64,000 nucleotides of DNA from NCBI RefSeq assembly GCF_004114995.1, contig NZ_SDJP01000010.1:1-64000 (forward strand), read 5' to 3'. A program made the position numbers and the translations under genes. This document shows, one piece after another, positions 18,477-26,955 of the stretch (within the stretch, counting starts at the first letter, position 1; each line of letters opens with the position of its first letter). The notes beneath the pieces were generated by a model that searched no databases, had not been told where the DNA came from, and worked only from the letters and a program-made list of their open reading frames with translations. Source of the DNA: Halorubrum amylolyticum (lineage in GTDB: Archaea > Halobacteriota > Halobacteria > Halobacteriales > Haloferacaceae).

Positions 18477-19529
18477 CTACAGCGTGTAGTCGTGCTCGCC
18501 GGTCTCTGACTCCAAGAAGGCCGTCAGTAGGTCGATCGTCGCGGCCACGTCGTCGCCGTCGGCGGTCTCGGTGACGGTGTGGAGGTACCGCGTCGGGATC
18601 GATATCGCGCCGACGGGTTTCGCACCCGCGGTGTTCTGGAACCCGGCGGTGTCGGTACCGCCCGCGGGCAACACCTCGCGCTGGTGGTCGATCCCCGCTT
18701 CTTCGGCGACCGCGGTGAGCCGCTGGTGGACCTTCGGGCTGGTGATCACCGAGGAGTCCTTCAGCTTGATCGCGGTCCCCTCGCCGAGCTCCGTCACCGC
18801 GTCGGCCGCGTCGCCGATCTGGGGCACGTCGTTCGCGACGGTGACGTCCAAGGCGACGGCGAGGTCGGGGTCGACGTCGACGCCGAGCGCGGTCGCGCCG
18901 CGGAGCCCGACCTCCTCCTGAACCGTCGCCGCGAAGTGGATCGTCACGTCGGGGTTGTCGATCCGCTCAGCGGCCGCAAGCGCCGCGAACAGGCAGATCC
19001 GATCGTCGAGCGCCTTCCCCGTGATCCGATCGCCCATGCGGGTCGTCGTCTGGTCGAGAGTGACCAGGTCGCCGACGCCGACGAGCCCCTCCACTTCCTC
19101 GGCGTCGCGTCCCACGTCGATGAACACGCCCGAGACCTCGTCCTCTTTCTCCGTCTGCTCGTCCGTGAGCGTGTGCGGCGGAACGGAGCCGATGACGCCG
19201 GTGAGGTCCTCCTCGCCGTGGACGGTGACGCGCTGGGCGCGCAGCACGCGGGCGTCGAACCCGCCGAGCGGGTCGACTTGGACGAACCCCTCGTCGGTGA
19301 CGTGGCGGACCATGAACCCGATCTCGTCCATGTGGGCCGCGACGGCGACCGAGTAGTCCGAGTCGCCCTCGATCGTGGCGACGACGTTGCCCATCGCGTC
19401 GGTGCGGACGCGGTCGGCGCGGTCGGCGAACTCGCGGCGGACGATATCGCGGACGTCGTCCTCGTAGCCGGGGACGCCGCGCGCCTCGGTCAGTTCCCGG
19501 AGCAGGTCGAAGTCGAAGTCGAACGACAT
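18477..19529 (-). CDS. M42-family metallopeptidase (tetrahedral aminopeptidase type)
   Basis: The 350-residue product starts MSFDFDFDLLRELTEARGVPGYE, the usual M42 N-terminus. Metal ligands are visible in VAAHMDEIGFMV (His, Asp), GKALDDRICLF (Asp), VQEEVGLRGA (catalytic Glu pair) and a late RYLHTVTE histidine. M42 enzymes form large tetrahedral particles that trim peptides in the cytoplasm; some were annotated as endoglucanases. The ATG at 19529 is preferred over a longer in-frame start because the preceding residues are not family-like. It converges on citrate synthase. Confidence 0.92.
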   Translation of the reverse strand: MSFDFDFDLLRELTEARGVPGYEDDVRDIVRREFADRADRVRTDAMGNVVATIEGDSDYSVAVAAHMDEIGFMVRHVTDEGFVQVDPLGGFDARVLRAQRVTVHGEEDLTGVIGSVPPHTLTDEQTEKEDEVSGVFIDVGRDAEEVEGLVGVGDLVTLDQTTTRMGDRITGKALDDRICLFAALAAAERIDNPDVTIHFAATVQEEVGLRGATALGVDVDPDLAVALDVTVANDVPQIGDAADAVTELGEGTAIKLKDSSVITSPKVHQRLTAVAEEAGIDHQREVLPAGGTDTAGFQNTAGAKPVGAISIPTRYLHTVTETADGDDVAATIDLLTAFLESETGEHDYTL

Positions 19530-19657
19530 GGTTCCGCGTGACGGGCCGAGCGACAAAGGTCCGTGGGGTTCCGCCGCGGGCGCGGGACGACGAGAACGGT
19601 CAATTCGTTTAGCGTTGTTCCGCAACGCTTTTGCGGTCCCTCCCGGGAGGTGCGTGT

Positions 19658-19915
19658 ATGACCGACGTGAAAGCGGAACTCCGCGAACAGTTCTTGGAGG
19701 CCTTCGGCGGCGCCGACTTCCCCGTCGAGAACCAGATGGACCTGGTCCCCGCGCTCCCGGACGGACCGGGCACGAAGTTCGAGGCCGGCGACGTGAGCCT
19801 CACCGCGATGGAGCTGGCCGCGAAGCTCGGCAGCGAACAGGAGTTCCCCTACGACACCTCCGAGGAGCTCGTCGACGACATCATCGACGGGCTCGAAGCG
19901 AAGGGGATGATCTGA
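19658..19915 (+). CDS. MTH865-like small protein
   Basis: The 85-residue acidic protein resembles the MTH865 family (PF07747): an N-terminal helix KAELREQFLEAF, a central SLTAMELAAKLGSEQEFPYDT and a final EELVDDIIDGLEAKGMI. Family members are small helical proteins of unknown function, many in archaea. The ATG at 19658 is used; an upstream TTG would extend it by nine residues. It is divergent from the M42 peptidase gene. Confidence 0.75.
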   Translation: MTDVKAELREQFLEAFGGADFPVENQMDLVPALPDGPGTKFEAGDVSLTAMELAAKLGSEQEFPYDTSEELVDDIIDGLEAKGMI

Positions 19916-20000
19916 GCCCGCGCTCGACGCGACGCTTCGGTTTTCGGTCCGTCCGTGGAACCGCCGAGGGGTTCATACGCTCGCAGCCGTAACTGCGGGC

Positions 20001-20753
20001 GTGGTCGTCGAGCTCATCCGTCTCCTGCCGCCGTGGGTCGCGTTGGGCCTCGCGCTCGGCGCCGTCGCCTCCGCGCTCGTCGCGCTCGCCTTCTACCTCG
20101 GGGACCGGTACGTGGGGCCCGCCCCGAGCGACGGCGCCAGGGGGCGAAGTGGCCCCGGTCCCGCGGGCACCGCCGCTGGCGCCGATCCGGGGTCGGCCGG
20201 CGACGAGCGGCGGCGGCGCGAGATCCGCGAGTACCTGCGGGCGATCGGCGAGCGGTTCCGCGAGGACCACGCGTTCGACGGCGTCGCGGTCCCCTTCTAC
20301 CTCCCCGAGCGCGGCGTCGCGATCACCTTCGACGCGCACGACTACTTCAAACTGGAGGGCGAGGGGATCTACACCGTCCTCTGTGAACACGAGATGCCCG
20401 GCCGCGGGCTCGGCCGGCGGCTCCCCTTCGACGTGACGGAGCCCGAGTGGGGACCGGACCCGTCGGTCGCTCACGGCGGACGTGACCCCGTGGCGGCCGC
20501 CTTCGCCGAGCTCGACGTGGCGACGGACGCCGACGCCGACGAGGTGAAACGCGCCTACCGCGAGCGCGTCAAGGAGACCCACCCGGATCAGGGGGGCGAC
20601 GAGGAGTCGTTCCGGCGCGTCCGCGAGGCGTACGCGACCGCGCGCAACCACGTCGGCGAGGGGGGCGGACGCGCCCGGCCGACCGACCGCGGCGGCGCAG
20701 GGGGCGGCGACCGCGGCGCTCCGCCCGGTCCGCGAACGGGCTCCCGTCGGTGA
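20001..20753 (+). CDS. Membrane-anchored J-domain protein
   Basis: From a GTG start the product has 250 residues. One membrane helix covers residues 12-33. The middle part (75-155) has no motif I recognise. The C-terminal J domain starts near residue 165 (AAFAELDVATDADADEVKRA) and contains the diagnostic HPD at about 193-195 in KETHPDQGG. The tail is rich in glycine, arginine and proline. A J domain placed at the C-terminus with an N-terminal anchor suggests recruitment of DnaK-type chaperone to the membrane. No chaperone partner lies nearby. Confidence 0.85.
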   Translation: MVVELIRLLPPWVALGLALGAVASALVALAFYLGDRYVGPAPSDGARGRSGPGPAGTAAGADPGSAGDERRRREIREYLRAIGERFREDHAFDGVAVPFYLPERGVAITFDAHDYFKLEGEGIYTVLCEHEMPGRGLGRRLPFDVTEPEWGPDPSVAHGGRDPVAAAFAELDVATDADADEVKRAYRERVKETHPDQGGDEESFRRVREAYATARNHVGEGGGRARPTDRGGAGGGDRGAPPGPRTGSRR

Positions 20754-20835
20754 GCGCGCCGGCCGTCGCCAGAGGCGGATCCCCGCGGTGACGGCGGGCG
20801 CGAACGCTTTTCCGCTCCCGTGTGTATCGGTGTCC

Positions 20836-21033
20836 ATGAACACGAAAAACGCCTGTCTCGGGTGCGGCGAGCCCTTCGACTGGAGCGAGGGCGAGTGTCC
20901 CGACTGCGGGTGGAGCCGAGACGAGTGGGCCGCACACGGCCGCCACGGGCTGGAGAAGGAGGGCCACGGTGAGCCGGAGGAGGACAGTCACTCGGGGGGC
21001 GGCGGGCTCGGAGGACTGGGACCGATACGCTGA
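20836..21033 (+). CDS. Small zinc-ribbon protein
   Basis: The ATG at 20836 gives 65 residues with two CxxC pairs, CLGCGEPFDW and CPDCGWSRDEW, the form of a small haloarchaeal zinc ribbon. The tail is glycine-rich (GGGGLGGLGPIR). No function is known to me. It converges with the MIP18-family gene, whose stop is 46 bases away. Confidence 0.72.
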   Translation: MNTKNACLGCGEPFDWSEGECPDCGWSRDEWAAHGRHGLEKEGHGEPEEDSHSGGGGLGGLGPIR

Positions 21034-21079
21034 GTGCGGCCGCAGGCGACGGAGCCGTGGGGGGCCGACGGACGCCGGC

Positions 21080-21994
21080 TCAGTCGTCGGTGGTAGCCGT
21101 CCAGGTCGAGGTGAACTCGCGGACGTCGCCGTCGTACGCCGACCCCTCGGAATCCGACCGGTCGACGTGCGACGCCCCGGATCCGTCCGGGCCGTCGGGC
21201 CCGTGGCGTGCCCGATGAAGCGCGTCGCACACCGCGCCCTGCCCGCCCATGTTCACGGTCGCAAGCCGGGAGCGCTTCTGCACCACGTCCAGCCGGTCCG
21301 CCGGGATCGGGTCGCCCTCTGGCGTCAGGAACAGCGTGTCGTCGCCCGCAGTCACGTGCCCGCTCGTCGTGACGCGGTCGAGGTAGTCGGCGAGCGGCGC
21401 GGCGTCGACGACGATCGATACCCCGCCGAGGTCGACGTGCGCCTCCTCCCCGGCGATCGTCAGGTCGGAGCGAACGAGCGAGACGACCTGTTCGGGGTCG
21501 ACCCCCGCGTCGAGCAGCGTCCGGACCGCCTCGCGCTGCGTGGAGACGCGGGCCTTGTCGGCGATGGCCGCCCGAACCGCCGCGACGTCGCCGTCGGCGT
21601 CCGGGAACGTCTCGCCGAAGGTGTCGCGGGCGTTCACGCCCGCGGTGATCTCCTCGCCGTGCATGTGGTCGCACAGCTCGATCCGCGCCTCGCGGACCCA
21701 GTCGAGCGCCTCGACCTCGTCGCGGGCGTCGGTCGCCATCATCCACGCGAAGGCGGGCGAACACCACGCCGTTGGGAGCGTGAACCGCACCTCGACGCGG
21801 CCGCCGTCGATCTCGACCGCGTCGATGTACTCCAACTCCACGATGGAACGGGCGAGCTCCGGGTCCTCGACGCGGTCCAGTCGATCCCTGACCGCCGTCG
21901 TTCCGTCGGGGCGGTCGCCGGTCGGGTCGCCGGCGGACTCGGTCGTCGATTCGCCGCCGGCGTCGCTCGGCGGGTCCGCGCTGCTCCCCGACAT
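21080..21994 (-). CDS. MIP18/DUF59-family protein
   Basis: The 304-residue protein has an acidic, low-complexity start (1-33) and a DUF59/MIP18 domain (about 34-115) with the conserved TAWCSPAFAWMM cysteine. The C-terminal half carries no motif I recognise. MIP18-family proteins act in iron-sulfur or other metal-centre assembly. Its start overlaps the stop of the upstream amidohydrolase gene (ATGA), so the two are co-translated. In actinobacterial soluble di-iron monooxygenase clusters a DUF59 protein and an amidohydrolase commonly occur together with an alcohol dehydrogenase; the same trio is present here. Confidence 0.8.
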   Translation of the reverse strand: MSGSSADPPSDAGGESTTESAGDPTGDRPDGTTAVRDRLDRVEDPELARSIVELEYIDAVEIDGGRVEVRFTLPTAWCSPAFAWMMATDARDEVEALDWVREARIELCDHMHGEEITAGVNARDTFGETFPDADGDVAAVRAAIADKARVSTQREAVRTLLDAGVDPEQVVSLVRSDLTIAGEEAHVDLGGVSIVVDAAPLADYLDRVTTSGHVTAGDDTLFLTPEGDPIPADRLDVVQKRSRLATVNMGGQGAVCDALHRARHGPDGPDGSGASHVDRSDSEGSAYDGDVREFTSTWTATTDD

Positions 21995-23055
21995 CAGTCC
22001 GCCGCGGCCCCCGTGTCGCCGCCGTAGTGCTCGCCGAGGTCGAACCGTTCGGTGATGTCGTCGTCGCGGAACTGACGCTTCTTCTTCTCGATGTCGATAT
22101 CGTACAGCTCCGCGGCGTTCTCGCCCATGATCTTCTTCATGGTGTCGACGTCGAGCTCGACCCCGTACTCGTCTTTCTGCTCGTCGGTGAGCTCCGCGTT
22201 CATCACCTGATCGACGAGCCAGTCCGGGTTCCACAGCGCGTAGTCGGAGCCGAACAGGATCCGGTCCTCGCCGAGCCAGAAGAGGAGCTCGCCCATGATC
22301 TCGCCGAACTTCCGCTCGCGGTGGGTCGACATCGCGGAGGCGACCGCGAGCCCGCCGTACACGTTCGGCTCTTGCGCTGCGATCCAACAGAAGTCGTCGA
22401 GCCGCGGGAGGCCGACGTGGTTGACGATGAAGTTGAGCTCCGGGAACGACGACGCGGCGTCGTCGATGTCCTTCACGTCGAACGCGTCGCGGTTGAGCGG
22501 CCGGATCGTCGGCCCCTTGTGGGCGTTGATGTTCTCGATGCCGAGATCGGCGCACTTCTCCAAAAAGTCGAAGGCGTCGTCGCTGTCGAGCCGCCACCCC
22601 TTCGAGTCGCCGCGCCACTCGGCGGTGTACAGCTTCACCCCGGGAATGTCGTACTCCTCTTTGAGGTGTTCGAGGTAGCGCAGGCCCTCCTCGCCGTCGC
22701 GCGGGTCGAAGCTCCCGTTGAGCACGAACCGCTCGGGGTACTCCTCCGCGAGCTCGGCGTTCTGCTCGGTCGTGTTGAACCCCTCGTCGTAGAACTCGTC
22801 GAGATACGTCGGCTGGAAGATCGCCATGTCGGCGGCCGCGTTCCCGAACAGGTCCTCGGTCATGCGGTCGGCGCCGTAGTGGCGGTACTCGTCGATGTCC
22901 CACTGTTCCTCCTCCGGGGTGAACCCGGTGTGGTAGTCGTAGAAACACTGGAGGAACTGCTCGCCCCCCTCGTGGATGATGTTCTCCTGCCGCGCGTCCC
23001 ACAGGTGAACGTGGCCGTCGATGACGAAGATCTCCTCGCCGTCCATCTCGTACAT
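21994..23055 (-). CDS. Amidohydrolase-family (TIM-barrel metal-dependent) protein
   Basis: The 353-residue product begins MYEMDGEEIFVIDGHVHLWD and holds the DxHxH-type metal motif (D-G-H-V-H). Further family marks are HKGPTIRP, NFIVNHVGLPRLDDFCW and ILFGSDYALWNPDWL with the late aspartate. It is of the ACMSD/amidohydrolase-2 type, so hydrolysis or decarboxylation of a small organic acid is possible; the substrate is unknown. The ATG at 23055 fits a leaderless transcript from the AT-rich divergent region; an upstream GTG (23079) and an inner ATG (23046) are alternatives. The downstream MIP18 gene is overlapped by four bases. Confidence 0.85.
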   Translation of the reverse strand: MYEMDGEEIFVIDGHVHLWDARQENIIHEGGEQFLQCFYDYHTGFTPEEEQWDIDEYRHYGADRMTEDLFGNAAADMAIFQPTYLDEFYDEGFNTTEQNAELAEEYPERFVLNGSFDPRDGEEGLRYLEHLKEEYDIPGVKLYTAEWRGDSKGWRLDSDDAFDFLEKCADLGIENINAHKGPTIRPLNRDAFDVKDIDDAASSFPELNFIVNHVGLPRLDDFCWIAAQEPNVYGGLAVASAMSTHRERKFGEIMGELLFWLGEDRILFGSDYALWNPDWLVDQVMNAELTDEQKDEYGVELDVDTMKKIMGENAAELYDIDIEKKKRQFRDDDITERFDLGEHYGGDTGAAAD

Positions 23056-23209
23056 ACGTAGTCTGTGAGAAGTGATCACACATAATCATAAGGATTATTC
23101 AGGATAATTACCATTGGTAAACTAAAAACCAAAAACTCGTACACAGTTTCACCTTCGCGAGATATCTACAACGAATGTTTATGTGGGAGTACGAGTGTGT
23201 GTCATACAC
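23056..23209. promoter_or_regulatory. Divergent AT-rich promoter region with palindrome
   Basis: This 154-base gap separates the amidohydrolase and dehydrogenase genes and is much richer in A and T than its surroundings. It contains a perfect inverted repeat TTACCA-T-TGGTAA (23108-23120), a TGATCA palindrome near 23073 and a TATA-like GTTTATGTGG (23177-23186) at the right distance for a leaderless start of the dehydrogenase at 23210. The palindrome lies midway and could serve both directions. Confidence 0.6.
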
Positions 23210-24250
23210 ATGCAAGCTGCCAGACTCCACGAGTACACCGACGACATGAATGAGGGGCTCGCGATCGACGAGGTCGACCGCCCGACGGTGACCGGCGCCA
23301 GCGACGTGATCGTCGAGGTCGAGGGCGCGGGATGGTGCCAGACTGACAACCACATCATCGAGGGGATGTGGGCGGAGTACGTGCCACAGGAGCTCCCGAT
23401 GACGCTCGGTCACGAGAACGCCGGAACGGTGGTCGAGACGGGCGAAGACGTGGACATCGTCTCCGAGGGCGACCCGGTGATCTGTCACCCGGTCCAGACC
23501 TGCGGCACCTGTCGCCCGTGTCGACTGGGTGAGACGATGTACTGCGAGAACGACGCGTTCAACGGGCTCACCACCGACGGCGGCTTCGCCGAGTACCTCC
23601 ACACCAGCGAGCGCTCGGTGATCCCGCTGCCGTCGGGCGTCGAGCCGATCGACATCGCGCCCCACGCCGACGCCGGCATCACGGCGTACCACGCCGCGAA
23701 GAAGGCGGTCGCCGACCTCGACCCCGGCGACCACGCGGTCGTCATCGGCGTCGGCGGGCTGGGCCACATCGGGCTCCAGTGTCTCGACGCGATGAGCGCG
23801 GCGCGGATCACCGCGATCGATCTGAAGGAGTCCGCCTTGGACCTCGCCGACCGGTACGGCGCCGACCATCTGATCGACCCGAGCGAGGCCGACGTGCGGA
23901 AGGAGCTCGACGGGATCACCGACGGGACGGGCGCGGCGCAGGTGCTCGACTTCGTCGGCGAGGACGTGACGACCGCGTACGCGCCCGAGATCACGGCCGC
24001 CGGCGGCGACCACCACATCATCGGCTACGGCGGGCACGTCCACGAGCCGGCGCAGGCGCTGGTAAACGGCGAGTTCTCCTTCGTCGGCAACATCGTCGGC
24101 CGGTACGCGGAGCTGCAGGAGCTCGTCGCGCTCGTCGAGCAGGGCGATGTCGACCTCCACACCAGCCGGTACGACCTCGGCGAGGTGAACGCGGTCGCCG
24201 AGAAGCTCGAACACCGGGAGATCGACGGGCGGGCCGTGATAACGCCCTGA
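23210..24250 (+). CDS. Zinc-dependent alcohol dehydrogenase (MDR family)
   Basis: The 346-residue protein belongs to the medium-chain dehydrogenases. Catalytic zinc ligands are Cys in GAGWCQTDNH and His in LGHENAG; the structural zinc is held by the four cysteines of CGTCRPCRLGETMYC. The nucleotide fold shows VVIGVGGLGHIGLQ, followed by ITAIDLKESAL, whose aspartate suggests NAD. The N-terminus and the DGGFAEYL region resemble, from memory, the dehydrogenases found with bacterial propane monooxygenase clusters. The start ATG at 23210 lies about 32 bases after the TATA-like box; a longer version starting upstream would lose it. It is divergent from the amidohydrolase-MIP18 pair. Confidence 0.92.
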   Translation: MQAARLHEYTDDMNEGLAIDEVDRPTVTGASDVIVEVEGAGWCQTDNHIIEGMWAEYVPQELPMTLGHENAGTVVETGEDVDIVSEGDPVICHPVQTCGTCRPCRLGETMYCENDAFNGLTTDGGFAEYLHTSERSVIPLPSGVEPIDIAPHADAGITAYHAAKKAVADLDPGDHAVVIGVGGLGHIGLQCLDAMSAARITAIDLKESALDLADRYGADHLIDPSEADVRKELDGITDGTGAAQVLDFVGEDVTTAYAPEITAAGGDHHIIGYGGHVHEPAQALVNGEFSFVGNIVGRYAELQELVALVEQGDVDLHTSRYDLGEVNAVAEKLEHREIDGRAVITP

Positions 24251-24319
24251 GTGCCGACGCCGGCTGTCCCTCCTAAGGGACCGCTAACTCCTTGTGATCG
24301 GAACCCACACCAGACGGAT

Positions 24320-25519
24320 ATGGACGAGAACGGCGCCGGCGCCCCCGGCTCCACCGACGGTGCGACCGATCCCCTCGCCGACGCGGACCTCTATCGCGTG
24401 CTCGGGCCGGACGGCAGTCCCCTGCCGGACGCGACGGTCCCGGACCTGTCGAACGAGGAGTTCCGCGCGATCTACCGCGATCTGGTCGTCACGCGCCGGT
24501 TCGACGAGCGCGCGGTGAGCCTCCAGCGGCAGGGGCGGATCGGGACGTACGCGCCCTGCGCGGGTCAGGAGGGGTCGGCCGTCGGGTCGACCCACGCGCT
24601 CGCGGACCGCGACCTGATCAGCTACCAGTACCGCGAGCACGGGGCGATCGTCGCCCGCGACCTCCTCGCCGAGTACCTCCCCTACTGGATGGGCCACGAG
24701 TCCGGGACCGAGACGATCGCCGACGGCAACGTCTTCCCGCTGAACATCGGGATCGCGGCGCACCTCCCGCACGCGGTCGGCGCCGGCTGGGCGTTCGACT
24801 ACCGCGACGAGGACAGGGTCGTCGCCGCGCACTTCGGCGACGGCGCGACCAGCGAGGGCGACTTCCACGAGGCGATGAACTTCGCGGGCGTCTTCGACAC
24901 GCCGACCCTCTTCTGCTGTCACAACAACGGCTGGGCGATCTCGATCCCCGAGTCGCGACAGACCGCGAGCGACACCTTCGCCGACAAGGCGACCGCCTAC
25001 GGCTTCGAGGGGGTCCGCGTCGACGGGATGGACCCGCTCGCGAGCTACGCGGTCACGCGGGAGGCCGCCGAGCGGGCGCGGGGCGGCGGAGGCGGTTCGG
25101 ACGACGAGGACGGGGAAGGCGACGGCTCGGCGGGCGACGCTCCGGTGGACGACCCACGCCCCGTCCTCATCGAGTTCGTCGAGTACCGGTTCGGCGCCCA
25201 CACGACCGCCGACGACCCGACCGCCTACCGCGACCCCGACGACGTGGACCCGTGGCGCGCGCTCGACCCGCTCGACCGCATGGAGGCGTTCCTCCGGGAG
25301 ACCGGGCGGATCGACGACGAGGGTGTCGCGGCGATCCGCGAGGAGGCCGACGCGGTCGTCGCCGACGCGATCGACTTCGCGGAATCGGTCGAACCAGATC
25401 CGGCCGACATGTTCGACCACGCGTACGCCGACCTCCCGCCCGAGATCCGCCGCCAGCGCGACGGGCTGCTCGCGACCGTCGAGGAACACGGGGAAGAGGC
25501 GTTCCGGCGGGAGGAGTAG
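24320..25519 (+). CDS. 2-oxoacid dehydrogenase E1 alpha subunit (orphan)
   Basis: The 399-residue protein is a thiamine-diphosphate E1 alpha: GRIGTYAPCAGQEGSAVGS, the TPP motif GDGATSEGDFHEAMNFAGVF ending in HNNGWAIS, and VDGMDPLASYAVTREA. E1 alpha normally pairs with E1 beta and E2/E3 to oxidise pyruvate or branched-chain 2-oxoacids, but no partner gene is in this window. An acidic glycine/aspartate-rich insertion spans about residues 253-278, between two conserved parts, and is unusual. The ATG at 24320 is used; a longer in-frame start begins at the dehydrogenase stop and adds unlike sequence. Confidence 0.88.
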   Translation: MDENGAGAPGSTDGATDPLADADLYRVLGPDGSPLPDATVPDLSNEEFRAIYRDLVVTRRFDERAVSLQRQGRIGTYAPCAGQEGSAVGSTHALADRDLISYQYREHGAIVARDLLAEYLPYWMGHESGTETIADGNVFPLNIGIAAHLPHAVGAGWAFDYRDEDRVVAAHFGDGATSEGDFHEAMNFAGVFDTPTLFCCHNNGWAISIPESRQTASDTFADKATAYGFEGVRVDGMDPLASYAVTREAAERARGGGGGSDDEDGEGDGSAGDAPVDDPRPVLIEFVEYRFGAHTTADDPTAYRDPDDVDPWRALDPLDRMEAFLRETGRIDDEGVAAIREEADAVVADAIDFAESVEPDPADMFDHAYADLPPEIRRQRDGLLATVEEHGEEAFRREE

Positions 25520-25544
25520 AGCCGGGGCCGTCGTCGCCGGCCGG

Positions 25545-26876
25545 TTACAGATGCTCGCCGGCCGCCCGTGCCGCCGTCCGCCCGCTTTCCAAGGCGCCCT
25601 GAATCGACGACCACTCCGTGTAGTCGCCGGCGAGGACGACCGGCCCCTCGGGGTCGTCGGGATCGGGGAGGTCGGCGTGGACCCCCGGCGGCTGCGCGAA
25701 CTGCGCGAACCGGACCCGGTGGGTGTCGACGGTCTCTAAGCCGTCGAAGTCGCGGCCGGGGTACCACGCGCTCAAGGCCTCGTGAACGTCGTCGCGGAGG
25801 CCGGCGGCGGGGCGGTCCAGCGGGGCCTCGCCGAGGAAGGTCGCGGCGAGTAGCGCCCGATCGTCGGGGGCGTACTCGGGCGCGACCTCCGACATCGGAA
25901 TCACCGCGTTCGGAGAGTCGTCCGCGGCGTTGAGGAGGATGCGCCTGCCCGTCTCGAACGACTCGCCCGCGGGCAGCGTGTACCATCCCGTCACGTTCGG
26001 GACGCCCTCGGTGGGGATCGACTCGACGCCGGTCAGCCGGCGGGCCTCGGGCGGTGCGGTCGCGACCACGACCGCGTCCGTCTCGCGCGTCGACCCGTCA
26101 GCGAGCTCGACGGTCGCGCCCTCGGCGTCGGCCGCGCCGGTCCGGAACGGGATTCGCCCCCGTCCCGCGGTCCGAACCGACTCCACGTCCTCGCCGGTCT
26201 CGATCGTCACGCCCGCCTCGCGGGCGCGGGCGTCGAGCACTTCCGGAATCGCGACCATCCCCTCGGCGGGGACGCCGATCGCACCGCGGCTCATCGCGCG
26301 GAACGTGTACTCGAAGACGTGCTTCGAGGTCGAGAGGCCTCGGTCGAGGGTGATCCCGCCGTAGAAGGGCTCGACGAAGTTGGTCACGTAGTCGTCCGCG
26401 AAGCCCCAGTCGCGGAGGTACTCGCGGATGGTGATGTCCGGACCGCTGAAGAACTCCTCCTCGTCCCGCTCCGCGAGGTCGTGCCGGAGCGCGAGCGTTC
26501 GGAGCTTGTCGGAGAAGGAGACCTCGTCGTTGCGGAGGGTGGCGATCGCGGCGCGGGGATCGCGGAGCGGGTCCGAGAGCACCGAGCGCGACCCCGGACG
26601 GCAGATCGTCGCGCCGGGCGCGAATCGGCGGACGTCGAGGTCGTCGAGGTCGTCGAGGCCATCGGCGCCCAGTTCGCTCGCGACCGCCGGGTAGCTCGTG
26701 AACAACACCTGGAAGCCGCGGTCGAGGGTGAACCCGCCGACGGTCTCGGTCCGGACGCGCCCGCCGACCGCGGGCCGTCGCTCGTACAGCGTCACGTCCG
26801 CGCCCGCCTCGGCGAGCCGGGTCGCCGCGACGAGCCCCGCGAGCCCGCCGCCGACGACGGTGGCGTCTCCGTCCAT
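25545..26876 (-). CDS. FAD-dependent amine-oxidase/desaturase-like protein
   Basis: From the ATG at 26876 the protein has 443 residues. It begins with the dinucleotide fold VVGGGLAGLVAATRLAEAGADV, then YERRPAVGGRVRTE, the GG-motif of the monoamine oxidase, protoporphyrinogen oxidase and phytoene desaturase group. A C-terminal FAD segment is VVLAGDYTEWSSIQGALESGR. The substrate is unknown; porphyrin or carotenoid-related roles are both possible. A palindromic TTATAA at 26900-26905 lies 24-29 bases before the start, as expected for a leaderless transcript. The longer in-frame start would run into the repeat region. Confidence 0.87.
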   Translation of the reverse strand: MDGDATVVGGGLAGLVAATRLAEAGADVTLYERRPAVGGRVRTETVGGFTLDRGFQVLFTSYPAVASELGADGLDDLDDLDVRRFAPGATICRPGSRSVLSDPLRDPRAAIATLRNDEVSFSDKLRTLALRHDLAERDEEEFFSGPDITIREYLRDWGFADDYVTNFVEPFYGGITLDRGLSTSKHVFEYTFRAMSRGAIGVPAEGMVAIPEVLDARAREAGVTIETGEDVESVRTAGRGRIPFRTGAADAEGATVELADGSTRETDAVVVATAPPEARRLTGVESIPTEGVPNVTGWYTLPAGESFETGRRILLNAADDSPNAVIPMSEVAPEYAPDDRALLAATFLGEAPLDRPAAGLRDDVHEALSAWYPGRDFDGLETVDTHRVRFAQFAQPPGVHADLPDPDDPEGPVVLAGDYTEWSSIQGALESGRTAARAAGEHL

Positions 26877-26898
26877 ACGTCTGTGATCGAGTTGTGTG

Positions 26899-26939
26899 CT
26901 TATAAGCGGTTGCTGACGGATCGACGGCGAGCACCTCCA
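26899..26939 (+). repeat. Partial head of the dispersed repeat (also the promoter of the FAD protein)
   Basis: CTTATAA is followed after exactly 26 bases (counted from its first base) by CGGCGAGCACCTCCA. This matches the head at 26956 at most positions, shifted by 57 bases. Because TTATAA reads the same on both strands, it can also act as TATA box for the gene starting at 26876 on the minus strand. Confidence 0.8.
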
Positions 26940-26955
26940 CATTTCAAACAGATCG

